A stretch of DNA of 64,000 bases from Rheum nobile (GCA_027886185.1 WOAB01000583.1:7316001-7380000); one strand, 5' to 3'. Shown: positions 11,700 to 24,789, numbered from the stretch's first letter. Program-made: numbers and translations. Notes: a model not told the origin generated them from the sequence alone.

Positions 11700-12050
11700 G
11701 TGCAGAACCGCACGGTTGTGCATTTTGTCGCACAGGCCGTACAGTGCTCTCGACCTTGGGCAAAAAAACGAGGGTAAAAAATTCTTTGAAAAATTATCGA
11801 CCGCACGGCTGTGCGTTTTTTCGCACAGGCCGTGCGGTGCTCTCGACTTGTAAAAAAAAAGGGAAGGGAATTCCCCAAGACCGCACGGCTGTGCGTTTTT
11901 TCGCACATGCCGTGCAGTGCTCTTGACCTTGGGCAAAAATACGAGGGTCGAAAATTCTCAGAAAAATCATTGCTTGTACGGCCGTGCGGTTTTCAAAAAA
12001 AAAATGCTCGTGCGTTTTTTTTTTTCGCCCAGACCGTGCGCCCTAATCCA
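11700..12050. repeat. Four direct repeats built on an internal palindrome
   Basis: About 80-100 bp units recur near 11705, 11800, 11880 and 11975. Each contains ccgcacggctgtgcg and then cgcacaggccgtgcgg, which are near-inverse of each other. Each unit could therefore form a GC-rich hairpin. Confidence 0.7.
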
Positions 12051-12199
12051 AGTGACATAGTGACCCCTATTTGGGCTTCCGTCCTATTGGGCTCTTAACG
12101 AATATATCCAAGTTCGTCCATGTTGGGAAATGCCATGAAGGTAGCAGGACTTTTCGGCTTCTCAAGCCTGGTAATGCCTCGAGAATCCGAGGGGCAAAA

Positions 12200-12543
12200 T
12201 GAAGGGATAGATTTCCAAAAGGTAAATTATTCAGTATATTAAATAATTTATAGCCTTATTGAAAGATAATAATGAAGCCCAATAAAGATAATGTGCCAAT
12301 TAATTCTTTTTCCATAATTAAGAGGAAGTTATTATTCTCTAACCCTATTTTTTCTTGGACACACATTGATTGAACGTTCTAGGCTGCCTCCATTGAAAAA
12401 CCTAAGAGTTCTTGAACTGACTTGGGCGTCGGAGGGGCTTTAGGGGAGATCCAGCCCTCTTGTGACATGTACTTTGATTGTAGATCATCAAATTGAAGGA
12501 GAATCGTCAGATTGAGACTATAATCAAGTTTTTTTCGTGGGGA
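12200..12543 (+). repeat. 3' LTR of the gypsy element, truncated
   Basis: It repeats 4806-5150 with about 20 differences, beginning directly after the polypurine tract. Homology stops in ttttcgtggg, where hAT-type sequence takes over, so the last 50 or so bases and any right target duplication are missing. Confidence 0.88.
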
Positions 12544-12587
12544 TTCCCCACAATGGGGACGGGGACGGGCATTTTGTCTTATGTGGT

Positions 12588-13352
12588 CAGGGATGGCAAT
12601 GGGACGGGTTCGGGACGGGGCACTCTCCCCGTCCCCATTTAGTGTTGCATCTCCCATCCCCGTCCCCGTTTTAGTTAAAAATTTGGCCCCGTCCCCGACA
12701 CCGCCCCGTCCCCGTCGGAGAATCCCTGTCCCCGTAAATTTTTCCCGGCAGGGAATTTTCTTCCCCAAAAGTTTTTTATTTCACATAGCCCACAAAGTTT
12801 TTATGGTGATCTTATATATATACTTTTTCGTTGTTATAAATGATTTTACCATATATCTTATTATATCACTTGAGCAATATTGATTTTTATCATATACATT
12901 ATTATATCACTTGAGCATTATTGATTTATCATACATTATTATGTATAAAGGTTTAATACAAGATTTATAATACTGATAAAGTCATAACAACGTTTTTGTA
13001 AAGGTTTGGACTTTATGATTGAGGATATAAGGATTAGAGTATTGGGGTTTATGATACAAGGATTACTAGGTTAGAGAATTAGGGTTGAGATTACAATGAT
13101 TAGAAGTACAAGTGTTTGGACAATTTTCTAACGGGGTTCCCCGTCCGACGGGGACGAGAACAGGGTTTTCCGACGGGGGCAGAGATGGAATTCCCCGTCG
13201 GGGGCGGGGTTTCCCGACGGGGGCGGGGACGGGGCGAGAACCCCTCTCCCTGACCCCACCCCCGTCCCCGCATGGGGATTTAATTTTCCCCCCACCCCGT
13301 CCCCGTTTAAAATGCCCGTCCGAATCCCCACGGTTCCCCGTTGCCATCCCTA
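12588..13352. mobile_element. hAT-type MITE with GGGGACGGGG subterminal repeats
   Basis: The termini are cagggatggcaatggg and, on the other strand at the right end, tagggatggcaacgggg. Eight-base flanks tatgtggt (12580-12587) and tacgtggc (13353-13360) match at 6 of 8 positions, fitting an aged hAT target duplication. Both subterminal regions are C/G-rich repeats of ccccgtcccc and the middle is AT-rich. No transposase is present. A further partial copy of the same kind of end lies at about 12543-12579. Confidence 0.7.
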
Positions 13353-13359
13353 TACGTGG

Positions 13360-16300
13360 CTCTACAATTTGAATCCTACTTCGCCTATGCTAATTTTTTA
13401 ATCAATGTTTATTTCAATTTAGTTATGTTGCTTCGCTTGTAAGGAAAATTACATTTACCTTTGTTTCCCATTGTCATATTATTCTTTTCTTAATTAATTT
13501 TGATTAGATCTTTCAAGTAGCATACACTTATTCTACGACATAGCTCTTCCACTTGTTATGACACCAGCAAAGTTAAATTTTGGCCATATCCTTGCAAATA
13601 TAGCACCGCCTGTGTTACCTGCTCCCTTTTTTTTTGGATTTATATGTTTATTCACTTCATCCGTTCCAGTATTTTCCTTTTCTGTAGTTATACTTGGTGC
13701 TACCACTAGCTACAACACGTGTTACGCATCTGCGCACTACTTTTTACCCAGGCTTATCTAAGCACTGGATTTTACGTACCCTTATTTCTACAGTAGAATA
13801 TTAGGCGTATTCCTTCACTTTATTTTATACCTTATCATCATCTGTATAAAACTATAGAACTGTAAAATATATTTTTCACAGCGTTCCCATCGGTGAGATT
13901 TCTCTGTTTTCATTTTCTGTTGTACAACTGTAATTTCCTCATCATGCATTCGAATATTTAGCCTTACCATAGGAAAGACTACTATATGTTTTTTTCGGTT
14001 AATGATTTTTGCTTTTAAACTCTTGACAGATTTCAGTCATCTCTAAGGATCTCTACACGAGCAGACCTAAATCAGTAAGGTCAGCATCAAGCTTAATGGT
14101 TGTTATGCAATTTATCTTGCCTGTTAATTTTTAAGGTCTACCTCTTGTTGTTTTGTTATGGATGCCGAAGAAGCTACATGAATCTAAAAAGTCGCCTTTT
14201 CTGAAAAAAATGGCCTTTGCTGAGTTTAGTAAGCATATAGATAGATCCACTTAGTGGATATGTCTCAAAATAGTTAAATTTTAAGGAGTTTATGGAGTTT
14301 GCTTGACTGGTCATAGTGCGATCACACGTTGGCTAACTGCTCTCCTGTTTGTGTCGTCTAAAATGGAACCTTCTTTCTTGTATTTATTTCCTACCTCTTC
14401 ATGTTGTCATTCTGTAACTGGTTGGTCCTGTAATTTCTGAACTGTCCTATTTCCTTTGCCAATTTCAGACTTCTACACAAGATGTGAATTAATTTAGACA
14501 ACCATTCAATGTTCTATTTCACTTTGAATGTTCATTTTCATAGTATGTAACTTCATTTCGTAAGCTTTTCCAAAGTCATGTACATGGAATTCGCTCACTG
14601 CGCACCTACATGTATTTTCCATGACATTCTTTACTTATCTTTGAATTCAAGTACTGCCTTTGACTATACAAAGGTGATGTATGTCTAACTTGTTTCTATA
14701 TGAGGGAGTCCGAATTGAAACATGTGTTCACTGGCTTGGTGCATTGTTTAAGAATGAATTTCGTTCTTCACACTTACGATAGAAATGAACTTCACTTAAG
14801 TGTGATTACCTATTTTGGGTGACGTCAAATCAAATTTCAATTACTCTTAAACTCTCGGTTAAATATAGTTTGTATGATTCTACTATCATATTACTCTTGC
14901 AATTTAATTAGGTGTGCATGCACTATTATTAGGCAATATTACGATCATTTTTTTGTTTCAGCACTTAGGATTAGGATCTACAATTGTCGTAAGTCTGCTC
15001 TTCAAACTTTTTTATACTTTTCTACTACATAAACTATAAACTGCATGTGGAACTCATTCACTGTGTTGCTGAAATGTAGCAGTTTCCTGCGTCAAAATCC
15101 TTTGAGCAATCTGCGCATTCCTCGTCATTAGTCGACGCAAGCTTTTAATATAGGGTATCACGTGGCCGTGTCTGTCACTGAACTATATATTTCTTCCTGC
15201 TTTTACAGTTGTATTTCCTTTGATTTCAAGCTCAATCTATGCTATAGGTTTTTACTCGGTGATGAACTTTGATCCCTCATTAATTACTTTTAGAGTTTCG
15301 CAATGTAGATTGATATACCATATAGAAAAGTTCTAACAAGATTAGGTAGGCCTAAAGAAGTGTACTATTGAAATGCCATCCATGGTTTTATGCAATTTAA
15401 AATTTGTACAAGGTGTTTCTGATCTTCTCATGTGATATATGTTGTATAAATGTTGCTTCACATAGGGTAAAAGAAAGGTATACCAGGATCAGTTGTCTTT
15501 GTTTGTTATGGTCAGTGCAAAAGGTACATGGGAATGTAGTGAAAGTTTAGTAAGCTAGCTTTGCTTTTCACAGTTTATTTATTTAATGCGACTTGTCTAT
15601 AACATCAATTGATGAGGATTTGCAATCCAAGCTCGTGGTAACTGCGACAATGATAAATTGCCTTCTTGCTTCAGGCAATTATTTTATATTCAACTTTGTT
15701 GATAACTCGTATTACTGAAAATGGATAAAGAAATGCTTAGCTATATCATTGAGAAAGAAAAAACTAGAGAAAAGAGTAGAGATTTTTAGCTATTACTGTA
15801 TTCATACCCTTTCCTTCTTTAGTCTACACCAATTACCTTGTTACATGAAGTTTTGGGACTACTGATGCCAGTACAACTAAAATGGTTACATTTGTCAACC
15901 AAGGAGATTAATTTGTTGTGTCAGGGAAGTGGTAAAGATGGTAGTTTCCTACTCCTTTAAAGACGACACAAAATCTTGTTGCAATAAATTTGACACATTT
16001 GCTTCATCGTAAGGCGTTAGCTGAACAACTGTTTCACCTCTTCTGTTGTCTTTTTCATGCAGGATGAGCAATTACATGTGTTACAAGCATTTCCTCCACG
16101 TCTTATCCATACATGTAATACCTTATTAGTAAGACACCACTTGCTTACATTTTTTACCTTATCTCTGCAGTAAAATCAAGGTTATCCCTTCCACTTTAGT
16201 TTTTATTTTATAATAAGTTCCTGATATATATAAAACTCTACACCGTATTTATTCACTTGTATTCATCTACTTTCCCTGTGTTCCATGAGTCTCTCTGTTC

Positions 16301-17989
16301 AGTTGTAATTTATAACTACATATTTCAGATATCCTTACCTTTCTTTTCATTGCATATTAACTTGTGAATATAAATTTCCCAATTTAGTTAAACTGCACAA
16401 TTACTGTAGCATTTAGTGGACTGGGTTTTGTTGATATTTGTACCTTCTGTTGTTGGGTTCTGACTGATGTCAATTTTTTCTTATTGTTGGAGATTCATTT
16501 GCAAATTTGTTGTTTTCATTTCACATGTCTTTCTGGTTCTAACACATTTTCTCTGTTTTATTTATATGTCGCCACAATTCAGCACTCTCTGCAGCACAAT
16601 CCCTTCATAATCTCTGCCTTCTTCATCTTTACTGACACAAGCTTATGAAGTTCTGATATAAGGTATCATTCGGTTGCCTCCTTTAGCTACGTACGTCTTT
16701 AATTTACTACCCACACAAAGGAAAACCATTATCAATTTGTATCATAATCGTATGACCAATTTGGAAAAATTGCAGCAACAGAGGATTATAAGAAAGCTTT
16801 GAATCAATAAAAATTGAATCAAACTAGCCTAAGATGCATAGGCAATGTTCCATTTACTTGTTTTTCATGGTTATGGTATTTAAAGGTTTTAGCAAATTGT
16901 AATGAACAGTGAAGTCTGAAGCTAAACTTGCTAAGAAATTCCTTAACGGTTATTGTGGATGCATATTGATTTCTAGCATATAATCCTACTTTGTTTTGTG
17001 GCTTAGCTTTGAAAAACGTAGTTGTTGAAACTCATATGCTTGTATTTAGGATTTCAATCTTTATGAAATCATAAATGTTTATAACGTTCTTGTAGGGAAA
17101 TACTTTCTAGGTATCTTCTAATCACATGTTCTACATGGCACTTGCTTCACCAATATCGCATGATACTAACTTTATTTTTATGGGTAGCTCTTATTTCGCA
17201 CTAACCAAGCGAAGCCTTAATGTCGATGCTGGACACATTACCCTGCTATTCTGACTTGAACATTCCTGAAGTGTTTACTCTTAATTTCAAACTAGATACA
17301 ATTTTATAGTGCATAATACTATGAAGCGTTTCTTGTTTTGTTGATTTCTTATTTGCTATCACCATGGAAAACCAGTTGTGTTGCTCCTAAACAGTGGTTT
17401 TTAGACATATAGTCTGCTTCTCTTTCTTGGATTTTATAACCGGAGTAATTCTGTTGTAGCTTTGGAATTCTTGGAAAAATACGTTATCCATTGTACTATT
17501 CTGGTCATTACTTCATGAGTTTAATGTGTCAAGTAACCAATTTGATCCACGAAGTTCCAATGTGATAGTCATATAACTCATCAAACATCCCTGTGAGAAG
17601 AGCTTTTTAAGCACTTGAAACGTGGGTTGGGTAGTATGAATAGATTACTGAGTTGTGTCATAGTAATCGTCCACCTATATTCTAACTCGTCTATTGCCAA
17701 CCCTTATTTAGGCATTGCAATTTCTGTATACACCTAATATTTATAAAATCAAGAATTTTTCGTTTTGTAGAGTTATTTTCTTATATTGCAGAAAACTCTG
17801 TCGACGTCGAATTAATTTATATGATAATTACAATGCAGAGCCCTTTCAAGACATTAGAAGAGTTGCAACGCAAGGGCTATTATCTCAACTAACGATGTGC
17901 CTGCTCTTCAAAAATAGCGATGATTCAGTCACCAGTCCACATGCCATTGCTCATTCTCTTGGAAGAGAAATTTATCTCGTGGTTGCAGT
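13360..17989. other. Long AT-rich stretch without a recognisable gene
   Basis: No extended reading frame resembles a known protein. Short segments look exon-like or duplicated; for example acgcaagcttttaatatagg near 15136 and acacaagcttatgaagttc near 16640 share surrounding context. This could be old intronic DNA of a transposon or lost gene, but nothing can be assigned. Confidence 0.5.
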
Positions 17990-18045
17990 CAAGTAAGAAA
18001 CACAAGCTCGTTTGCCAAATCCAAACCTAACTGATCATTAATGGG

Positions 18046-19371
18046 ATTCAAGACAGCCGCTTCGTGGTCCCTAAACTCATAGCGCAATGTGAAGAACTGA
18101 AGAATATGGAGTATCTACGACAAGTGTTTGACGTAATGGTTGAACCAAATGATGTGGTCTATAATACAATGTTCAAGGGATACTCTCAAAATGAACAACA
18201 TGATGAGGTTGTTTCTTTGATTTTTGAGATGTTAGGCTTGATGTTAAGCCCAGTTGCTATACCTTCCCTATGGTGCTAAAATCTTGTGCCAAGGTCTTAG
18301 CATTGGGGTTGGAAGGTGCATTGTGGTGTGATTAAGAATGGGTTGAGATCAAACCCTTTTGTTGGTACTACATTGATTGAGATGTATTTCAATTGCAGTA
18401 AAGGTGGAGAAGCTTACAATGTATTTGTTGAGATGCCTTTGAGAAACGTGGTTGCATGGACCTCTATGATTAATGGGCTTACCTCATGAAGTGATGTAAA
18501 ATCTGCCAGAAGACTCTTTGAGCTAGCACCGAGAGGGATATGATCTTGTGGAATACTATGATTCCAGGGTACACTGAAGGTGGAGATATGGTCATGGCGC
18601 GAGAACTGTTTTCCAGGATGTAATGATGTCGAATACTATGTTGAGTGGGTACATAAACAATGGGGATGTTGAAGCTTGTAAGAGTTTGTTTGAAGAAATG
18701 CACACAAGAAATATGTTTAGTTGGAATATATTCATCAATGGGCTCGCTCGAAATGGCCTCCTCTTTGAAGTTCTGAGTGCATTCAAGAGGATGTTAGGTG
18801 ATTCTGAGGTGCAAGTCAATGATGCTACACTGGTCACGGTATTGTCAGCTTGTGCAAGATAAGGAGCACTTGATTTTGGAAATTGGTTACATGTCTACGC
18901 TGAAAGCATCAGTTACAATGAAAATATGTATGTTGCAAATGCATTGATGGACATGTATGCTAAATGTGGATTCATAGAGAATGCAATCAATATTTTCAAG
19001 GGCTTAATGGTTAAAGATGTGATATCTTGGAATACCATAATTGGAAGATTAGCAATGCATGGACGTGGTGCAGTTGAATTAGGCCTCTCTGCTTAGATGA
19101 AGACTACTGGGATGAAACCAGATGGAATTACCTTTGTCAGTGTTCTTTGTGCTTGTACTCATCTGGGTTTGGTGCAAGCTGGACTTGCTCATTTTCACTC
19201 ACTGGTGGACTACTCCATCAACCCTTAAATTGAACATTATGGTTGCATTATTGATTTGTGGGCACGTGCCAGTCTTTTAGATCGGGCCATGGTTTTTGTG
19301 AACACAATGCCTTTGAAACCAGATGGAGTCATTTGGGCGTCTTTGCTCGGGGCTTGCACGATACACAAAAC
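18046..19371 (+). pseudogene. Pentatricopeptide repeat (PLS-class) pseudogene
   Basis: PPR proteins bind organellar RNA, and PLS-class members usually act in editing. Successive PPR-like units are readable: PNDVVYNTMFKGYSQ, NVVAWTSMINGL, LWNTMIPGYTEGGD, NMFSWNIFINGLARNG, NALMDMYAKCGFIENA, VKDVISWNTIIG, and the closing PDGVIWASLLGACTIHK. The frame is broken by several stops (for example after LTS near 18488, after SACAR at about 18860, after GLSA near 19096) and by small indels. Homology stops at 19371, and the expected rest of the E domain appears only after 20158. Confidence 0.85.
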
Positions 19372-20157
19372 CTTCCACCTCTTCCATAATCTATGCCTTC
19401 TCGCCCATGGGAAGATCGTTTATTTTCGCCCCACTTTTGCTGCAACTGGGTTAGTATTTATTTGTTTTAGACGTACTCTTATTTAATTAACTGTCTCCTT
19501 GTGTGTGGCTGTGTAGCCCACAATTAAGAGAACTATAAACATATATGGGAGGAGTCAAACATGTGGAGCCTTAATATGTCTTTGAACCAACCCATGCCTT
19601 TGGGTATACTAAATTAATAAGGATCATTCAAAATCGTAATTATTTTGTATTTATGACTCTTGTGCTTTTTGATTTTCATGATATGCAGTTGTTTGTTTTG
19701 AGTGGATTCCCATGCCCAAGCTTAAGAAACCCTTCGTATCATTACCTTTGAATCATCAATAATGACTTTGAGTAGGTATCTACTCGACAAAATCTTCTTC
19801 TTTTCTTCCTTCTCTCTTGATCAAGTGCTTTAGAGTATTTGATGATAGAAAAACTGTAATATATATGTTTTTGTTGATGTTGGTCATTAGGTTGACATTG
19901 AGCAAGCAGATGGTACTGCAAGCACAGAAGAAGCTCTTGACATTCTTGTTAATAAATACAAATCATCTGTAACGCGCTAACAAGTTGAGAAGCGTGTGTC
20001 CACAATATGTCAACATGTGATTCTACGTACAATATAGTTAGATATGAAGACGTACATAATAATAAACTTGGAATGAATTCATAATATATAATTAGTTAGT
20101 TATGTAGTAACGGAAATTAATTTGGAATTGTATTGGGTTGATTTAGTCACAAGAAGG
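19372..20157. other. Sequence interrupting the PPR relic
   Basis: This stretch separates the last PPR/E motif from the remaining E/E+ piece. It contains a short open segment at about 19889-19980 (IEQADGTASTEEALDILVNK) that looks exon-like but that I do not recognise. No clear transposon ends were found. Confidence 0.4.
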
Positions 20158-20405
20158 TAGAGATGCGGAAGGAGAGAGAAGCTGAGAAATGGGAAAAGGT
20201 TTCATAACTTAAAGTTGCAATGAGGGAGACTAGGTCGAGAAAAGTATGAGGATGTAGCTTGATTGAGGTTGATGATAGAGTAGTGGAGTTTTATTCACTT
20301 GATGAGAGGCATCCAGAGAAATGAGATTTATGGATATTTGATGAGCTTGACCAACATTTCAAGATTGAGTTTAATCCTACAGAGCTCGGGCAAGAGGCTT
20401 GACGG
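20158..20405 (+). pseudogene. Displaced E/E+ end of the PPR pseudogene
   Basis: The fragment reads AEKWEKV, VAMRETRSRKV and then GCSLIEVDDRVVEFYSLDER, the typical E/E+ tail that follows PPR arrays. It contains several in-frame stops. Together with 18046-19371 it indicates one former E-class PPR gene split by about 0.8 kb. Confidence 0.75.
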
Positions 20406-20690
20406 TGAATAGGTTGTTGTTTTAGTGTACTTATCGGATTAGAACCCACTATAACGTAAATAAAAAGTGCTTGTATTTATGAACTTGATGTCCAGCTTGT
20501 TCTACAAGTTTTGGTGCTTTCAGGTCAATGTTCATGTCATGTATTATTCAGCTTGAGCCAACATGTAATTTGGCTCTCTTTTTGCTTGGTTCTTACAACT
20601 TATCCTCATTCTGATGTAGAGGGAGTATGATAAACGCTTTTGTTCATCATGCAAAGCGTAGTAGTTTCAATGTGAAGCAGTTAAAATAAG

Positions 20691-20940
20691 GCGTAAGCTA
20701 ATCGCACTACGTTTTATAACTTTTCGCACTACAAAAGGCTACGCCAACATCTGGCGCGCGCCAAATACCAGCGTAGAAGGCAAAATAGATAGGAATACGT
20801 AGGAATACGTGGGATTTAAAAAAAAAAGAATAGAGAAGCTACGCTAGATTCTGGCGCGCGCCATAATCTGACGTAGCTTTATTTCCAACAAAAAAAAAAC
20901 TACGCCAGATTCTGGCGCGTGCATTTAGGTTATAAGCCGC
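20691..20940 (+). repeat. MULE-1 left terminal and subterminal repeats
   Basis: It holds the left inverted terminal region plus three subterminal units of the type ctacgccagattctggcgcg (near 20737, 20836 and 20909). Two of these units are imperfect palindromes. They match units at the right end and are candidate transposase-binding sites. Confidence 0.7.
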
Positions 20941-21076
20941 GCGCACTTCTTCTCTTCTTCTTCCTCTCTTTCTTCCCCGGCGGCGTTGTTCCCTGTGCGA
21001 ATCCGGCGGCGTCTTTCTTCTTCCTCTCTTCCTTTGTTCCCTCTCTTCTCTTAATCCATCTCTTTCCAGCCAAGAA

Positions 21077-24000
21077 ATGAGCTCCCCGAGGCAGTTAGTG
21101 GAGGCGGCGGAGCAAACTTCGACGGCGGCGACAGTGGGGCAAGGCGGCGGCGTCGAGGCAGTTAGTGGAGGCGGCGGTGATCATGGTGGTGGCGGTGACA
21201 GTGGGGCAGGAGCTGGCGGTGCTTCTGGTGGTGCGACTGGTGGTCCTGATGGCGCGGCTGGTGGTCCTGGCGGCGCGGCTCCTGGTGGTGGCGCAACGGT
21301 GGGGCAGGCGGTGGCTGGCACCGCTGTTGGTGGGGCAGTTGACGGTGGTGGCGTTCGTGGGCGTCGTACCTGTGGCCGTGGAGCGTCCACTTCGGCTCCA
21401 GACGCGACGCATGTCGGGACAGGACGAGGATTAAGTTTTCGACAGGTAAATTTAATTTGTCGTAAAATTTTCGCCTTAAATAGACGTTAAATTTGGTTGA
21501 TACTAGAAATCATATATGAAATTTAATTAGACGTTAATTTGGATTTAATATCTCTGAATTATTTAGATTATTATTTGGGTTGAAATTATAAATTTAGATA
21601 ATTAATTTGTATTTAAATAATTTCGGTTGAACTATTTAGAAAATTATTTGGGTTGAAATTATAAATTTAGATAATTAATTTAGATAATTAATATCTTTGA
21701 AATATTTAGATAATTAATTTGGATTTAATATCTCTGAAATATTTAGATAATTAGACGTTAATTTGGATTTTAATTTATAAATGCATATATATTTTGCCTT
21801 AAATGTTGTAGGTTTACATAATTATTTGTCTTAAACATTTACATAATTATTTTGCCTGAAATGTTTACATAATTGTCAATTCATGTTATGATAATATGTC
21901 TTTCTCTGATCGAGATTGATATTTTAGTTCAAATCGACAATGGTAATCATAAAAATAAATAAATAATTATGTTGTAATTAATTTATATTAATTCGGTAGT
22001 TTTTTAACAAAAAGAATATAATTAATTAAATATTAATGAAAATGATATGAAAGTAAAAGAATATACAACAGTTGTTGTATATTCTTTTAAAAAAATTATA
22101 ATTAATTCAATATGAAATGAAATAATGAAATAAATAGTCAGAAATTTGTAAATAAAAAAAAGATTTGTAGAAATTGTTTGAAATTTATTTTTTTCAAAAT
22201 TTGTAAAAAGGCCATACACCAGTCGTTGCATTCTGTTCGACGGCAGTACAAAGGCTCTCGTCGATTGGAACAGCGACGGGTCACAGGGTCGGCCCGACGC
22301 GGTGATGGAGCTACGGCGGATTTGGGTCCGCGATTGGACGCTACCCAGCCAGTGGATGCTGCCCAGACAGACGATGCACATTTGTCTGATCCTGTCGACG
22401 ATAGTAGCGACACGACCATGCCCGACGTCGACGCCGCTGACGACGACGATGCATTCGACGATGAGGCGTTGACATTTGCGTTGGAGCAGGATTACGACGA
22501 GGGCATCGATCCGATTGAGCCCCCTCCTGGTTCGACGACCGAGGATTTGGGGATGGATGATACGCCTTCCTCCCCCCTTCGTCCGCCAACGGGACCTGTT
22601 CCCGAGGTAGTGGTCCCTCCTCCTCACGTGGCAGATGCGGCCCCCGAGGGGGGTGCGCCGGAGGTGGCGTGGATGCCAGGAGGTCCGCGTTCGCGTAGCC
22701 TTTTGAGGTCATATCTGACCCATATCGCTGCCGTTATTTGGTCACATACAGAGCGACTTGCGCGTGACCCTCTCGGATCACCTGCGAATCCCGATCCGGT
22801 AGGTTTTTCTAGTTATTATTTAAATAATTAGTAAAATAATATCATTCTTTTATATGATAAGTTCAGTAATCTCGATTTGTTACGTATTGGCTTACAGCTC
22901 AGGAAGATCCTGAAGCCGTACACCCGCCACCCTCATTTCTCCGCCATCCACCAGTCCCGGAGGGAGGAACCAGATTCGTGGTGGGCGCTTGCGCAGCGGA
23001 GCGGCATCACATCGTTGGGGTCGCTGGAGTTTCGTAGGATGGACCCCGTGCTCTTATCGGCGTTTGTGGAGCGGTGGCATCCGGAGACGAGATCCTTCCA
23101 TTTTCCGTGGGGGGAGATCACGATCACTATCCACGACGTCTTTCATATTTTGGAGATCCCCATCGATGGGGCGGCGGTGGTATCAGATATGTCTGACGTC
23201 GCTATATGTACCGCTGCGGCCGAGATGCTTGGTCTTGATCTATCTGTCGTCTCGCAGATGGCATCAGGTAATTTTAAAACATATTTCTCATTTATTAAGT
23301 ATATTTTAATTGAAATATTGTTGAAATCATCGTTTTTGGTTATATTTATTTTTTCAGGTGGTGGCGTTTCAATCAATACAACGTTGAAGAATCGTTGTGA
23401 GTTACTATGTCTAGCGGACTAGAGGTATATATATCTATGGTTTTATAAATATTCAGATTTTTGTCGTATCTCTGCTATATATTTAATACTTAAATGAATG
23501 TTACTAATGTCAGGAACGAGCGTCATGTTGCTTCGATGTACTTGCTCATGCTTTTGGGCAGTACCGTCTTCACAGACAAGTCAGGGCAGAAGGTGAAGAC
23601 GAAGTATCTGTCGCTCCTCCTTGATCACGATTGCACCGGATGTTATGCATGGGGTGTTGGTGTCCTGGCCAACCTATACCGGCAATTGGGTATGGCATCG
23701 CGGGCCGAGGCACATGGATTGGCCGGATGTCCGCTGCTTTTGAGGGTAAGAATATATTTTTGGTATGTTTACATGCTTTTTTTATATAAATGGTAATGAA
23801 TATATGATTTTTTTTACAGACGTGGATTTGGACATATTTTCACGCATTCCGAGGTCATGCGTCACCTGACTTGGAGCACATGGGGGACTCACGGGCTGAA
23901 GCCCGTGACGGGAGAGAGGCTCTTCAGGGGAGTGACTCGGACCGTCTTATCTCTCTGCGTCGGGTTATGGACGCCATGCAGTATTCAGAGGTAATAAAAA

Positions 24001-24789
24001 AAAGCGTTACGTTTTAGTTTTTATATTTTTCGATTATTTATTTGCATCTGACCTAGTTATTATTTTATTTCAGGTGCGGTGGCAACCGTGGGGAAAGCTA
24101 GACTTTACTGATCTGAGGTACGCTCCGTCGCTATATCGAGGCGTCATCGAGTGTATGGACGTACGTGAGCCGTACATGCCCGACCGTTGTCTCCGTCAGT
24201 TCGGGTACAGACAGTGTATTCCGCAGGCGCCGCCAGAGCCGAGGAAAGTTACCCGACGTGCACGGCTCTCGTCGTATGTCACTGAGTACGGGGATGAGCA
24301 CTGTCTGTGGGATGCGGACCCGAGGCCACTAATCGAGCTGCATGGTCTTATCACGTCCACCTTCGCGTGGGATTGTGACGACGCATACCTCGATTGGATT
24401 GAGGAGATGTCTCATCCATATTTGGATTACCGGTCCGTCAGACAGGATCCACACGCAGTCCCTCAAGTTCCTCCACCTCCCCCGGCTTCTGCTGTCACGG
24501 TACGTCATCATTTGGATTTTCGGTCCGTCAGAGGTATTATATCTAATTTTATTTTGACACTCGTTTTGTAATACAGCGCTCACAGCTGGTGGCCGGCGAG
24601 ATGACGACTTATCTGTCCCTGCACGACGATTTGCCTCCCCATCTTACAGATCATATGACACGTTGGATCGAGCATCTGATGGGTGACGTGACGCCTTCGG
24701 CCCCTCCCATTCCACGCGCATCCCAGATATTCCACGACTCGGTGCACGAGGAGGGATCTGGTAGCGGGCGACAGCCCGATGCGGAGTAG
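21077..24789 (+). CDS. Plant mobile domain (MAIN-like) protein, transposon-borne
   Basis: I infer eight exons: 21077-21445, about 22247-22798, 22898-23267, 23358-23424, 23514-23745, 23820-23990, 24074-24499 and 24577-24789. All have GT-AG borders and the phases agree, giving roughly 800 residues. The N-terminus is Gly/Ala-rich and low complexity, followed by an acidic segment. The plant mobile domain starts at LRKILKPYTRH and includes SGITSLGSLEFRRMD, FHFPWGEITITIHDVFHIL, HVASMYLLMLLGSTVF and YAWGVGVLANLYRQLG. The domain is found in transposons and in host MAIN-like silencing factors; its biochemical role is not established. A TAG at 23420-23422 interrupts the short fourth exon, so this copy may be inactive or that exon may be spliced differently. 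It is convergent with the transposase gene. Confidence 0.8.

Larger units (their letters stand above)
4806..12543 (+). mobile_element. Ty3/gypsy LTR retrotransposon, Tat-like, degenerate
   Basis: The element consists of a 5' LTR, primer-binding site, gag, pol in the order protease-RT-RNase H-integrase, a long repeat-rich 3' region, a polypurine tract (gaggggcaaaa) and a 3' LTR cut short by hAT-type sequence. The order RT before integrase identifies gypsy. The leader (tggcaccgtctgtggg), the gag zinc knuckle, and tandem repeats between pol and the 3' LTR suggest the Tat lineage. The LTRs differ at roughly 20 positions over about 340 bp. The reading frame is broken by at least ten in-frame stops and several frameshifts, so it cannot be autonomous. 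Confidence 0.9.

Noticed and set aside
12543..12579. Natural end of the gypsy 3' LTR
   Set aside because: The sequence after 12543 does not match the last ~50 bases of the 5' LTR and instead resembles an inverted hAT-type end.
21095..21434. Long open frames antisense to and overlapping exon 1 of the mobile-domain gene
   Set aside because: They are shadows of a GC-rich Gly/Ala repeat region; the plus-strand frame joins correctly spliced exons.
22022..22712. Minus-strand open frames over the mobile-domain gene
   Set aside because: GC-rich shadow frames without recognisable domains; the plus-strand exons have family similarity and proper splice sites.
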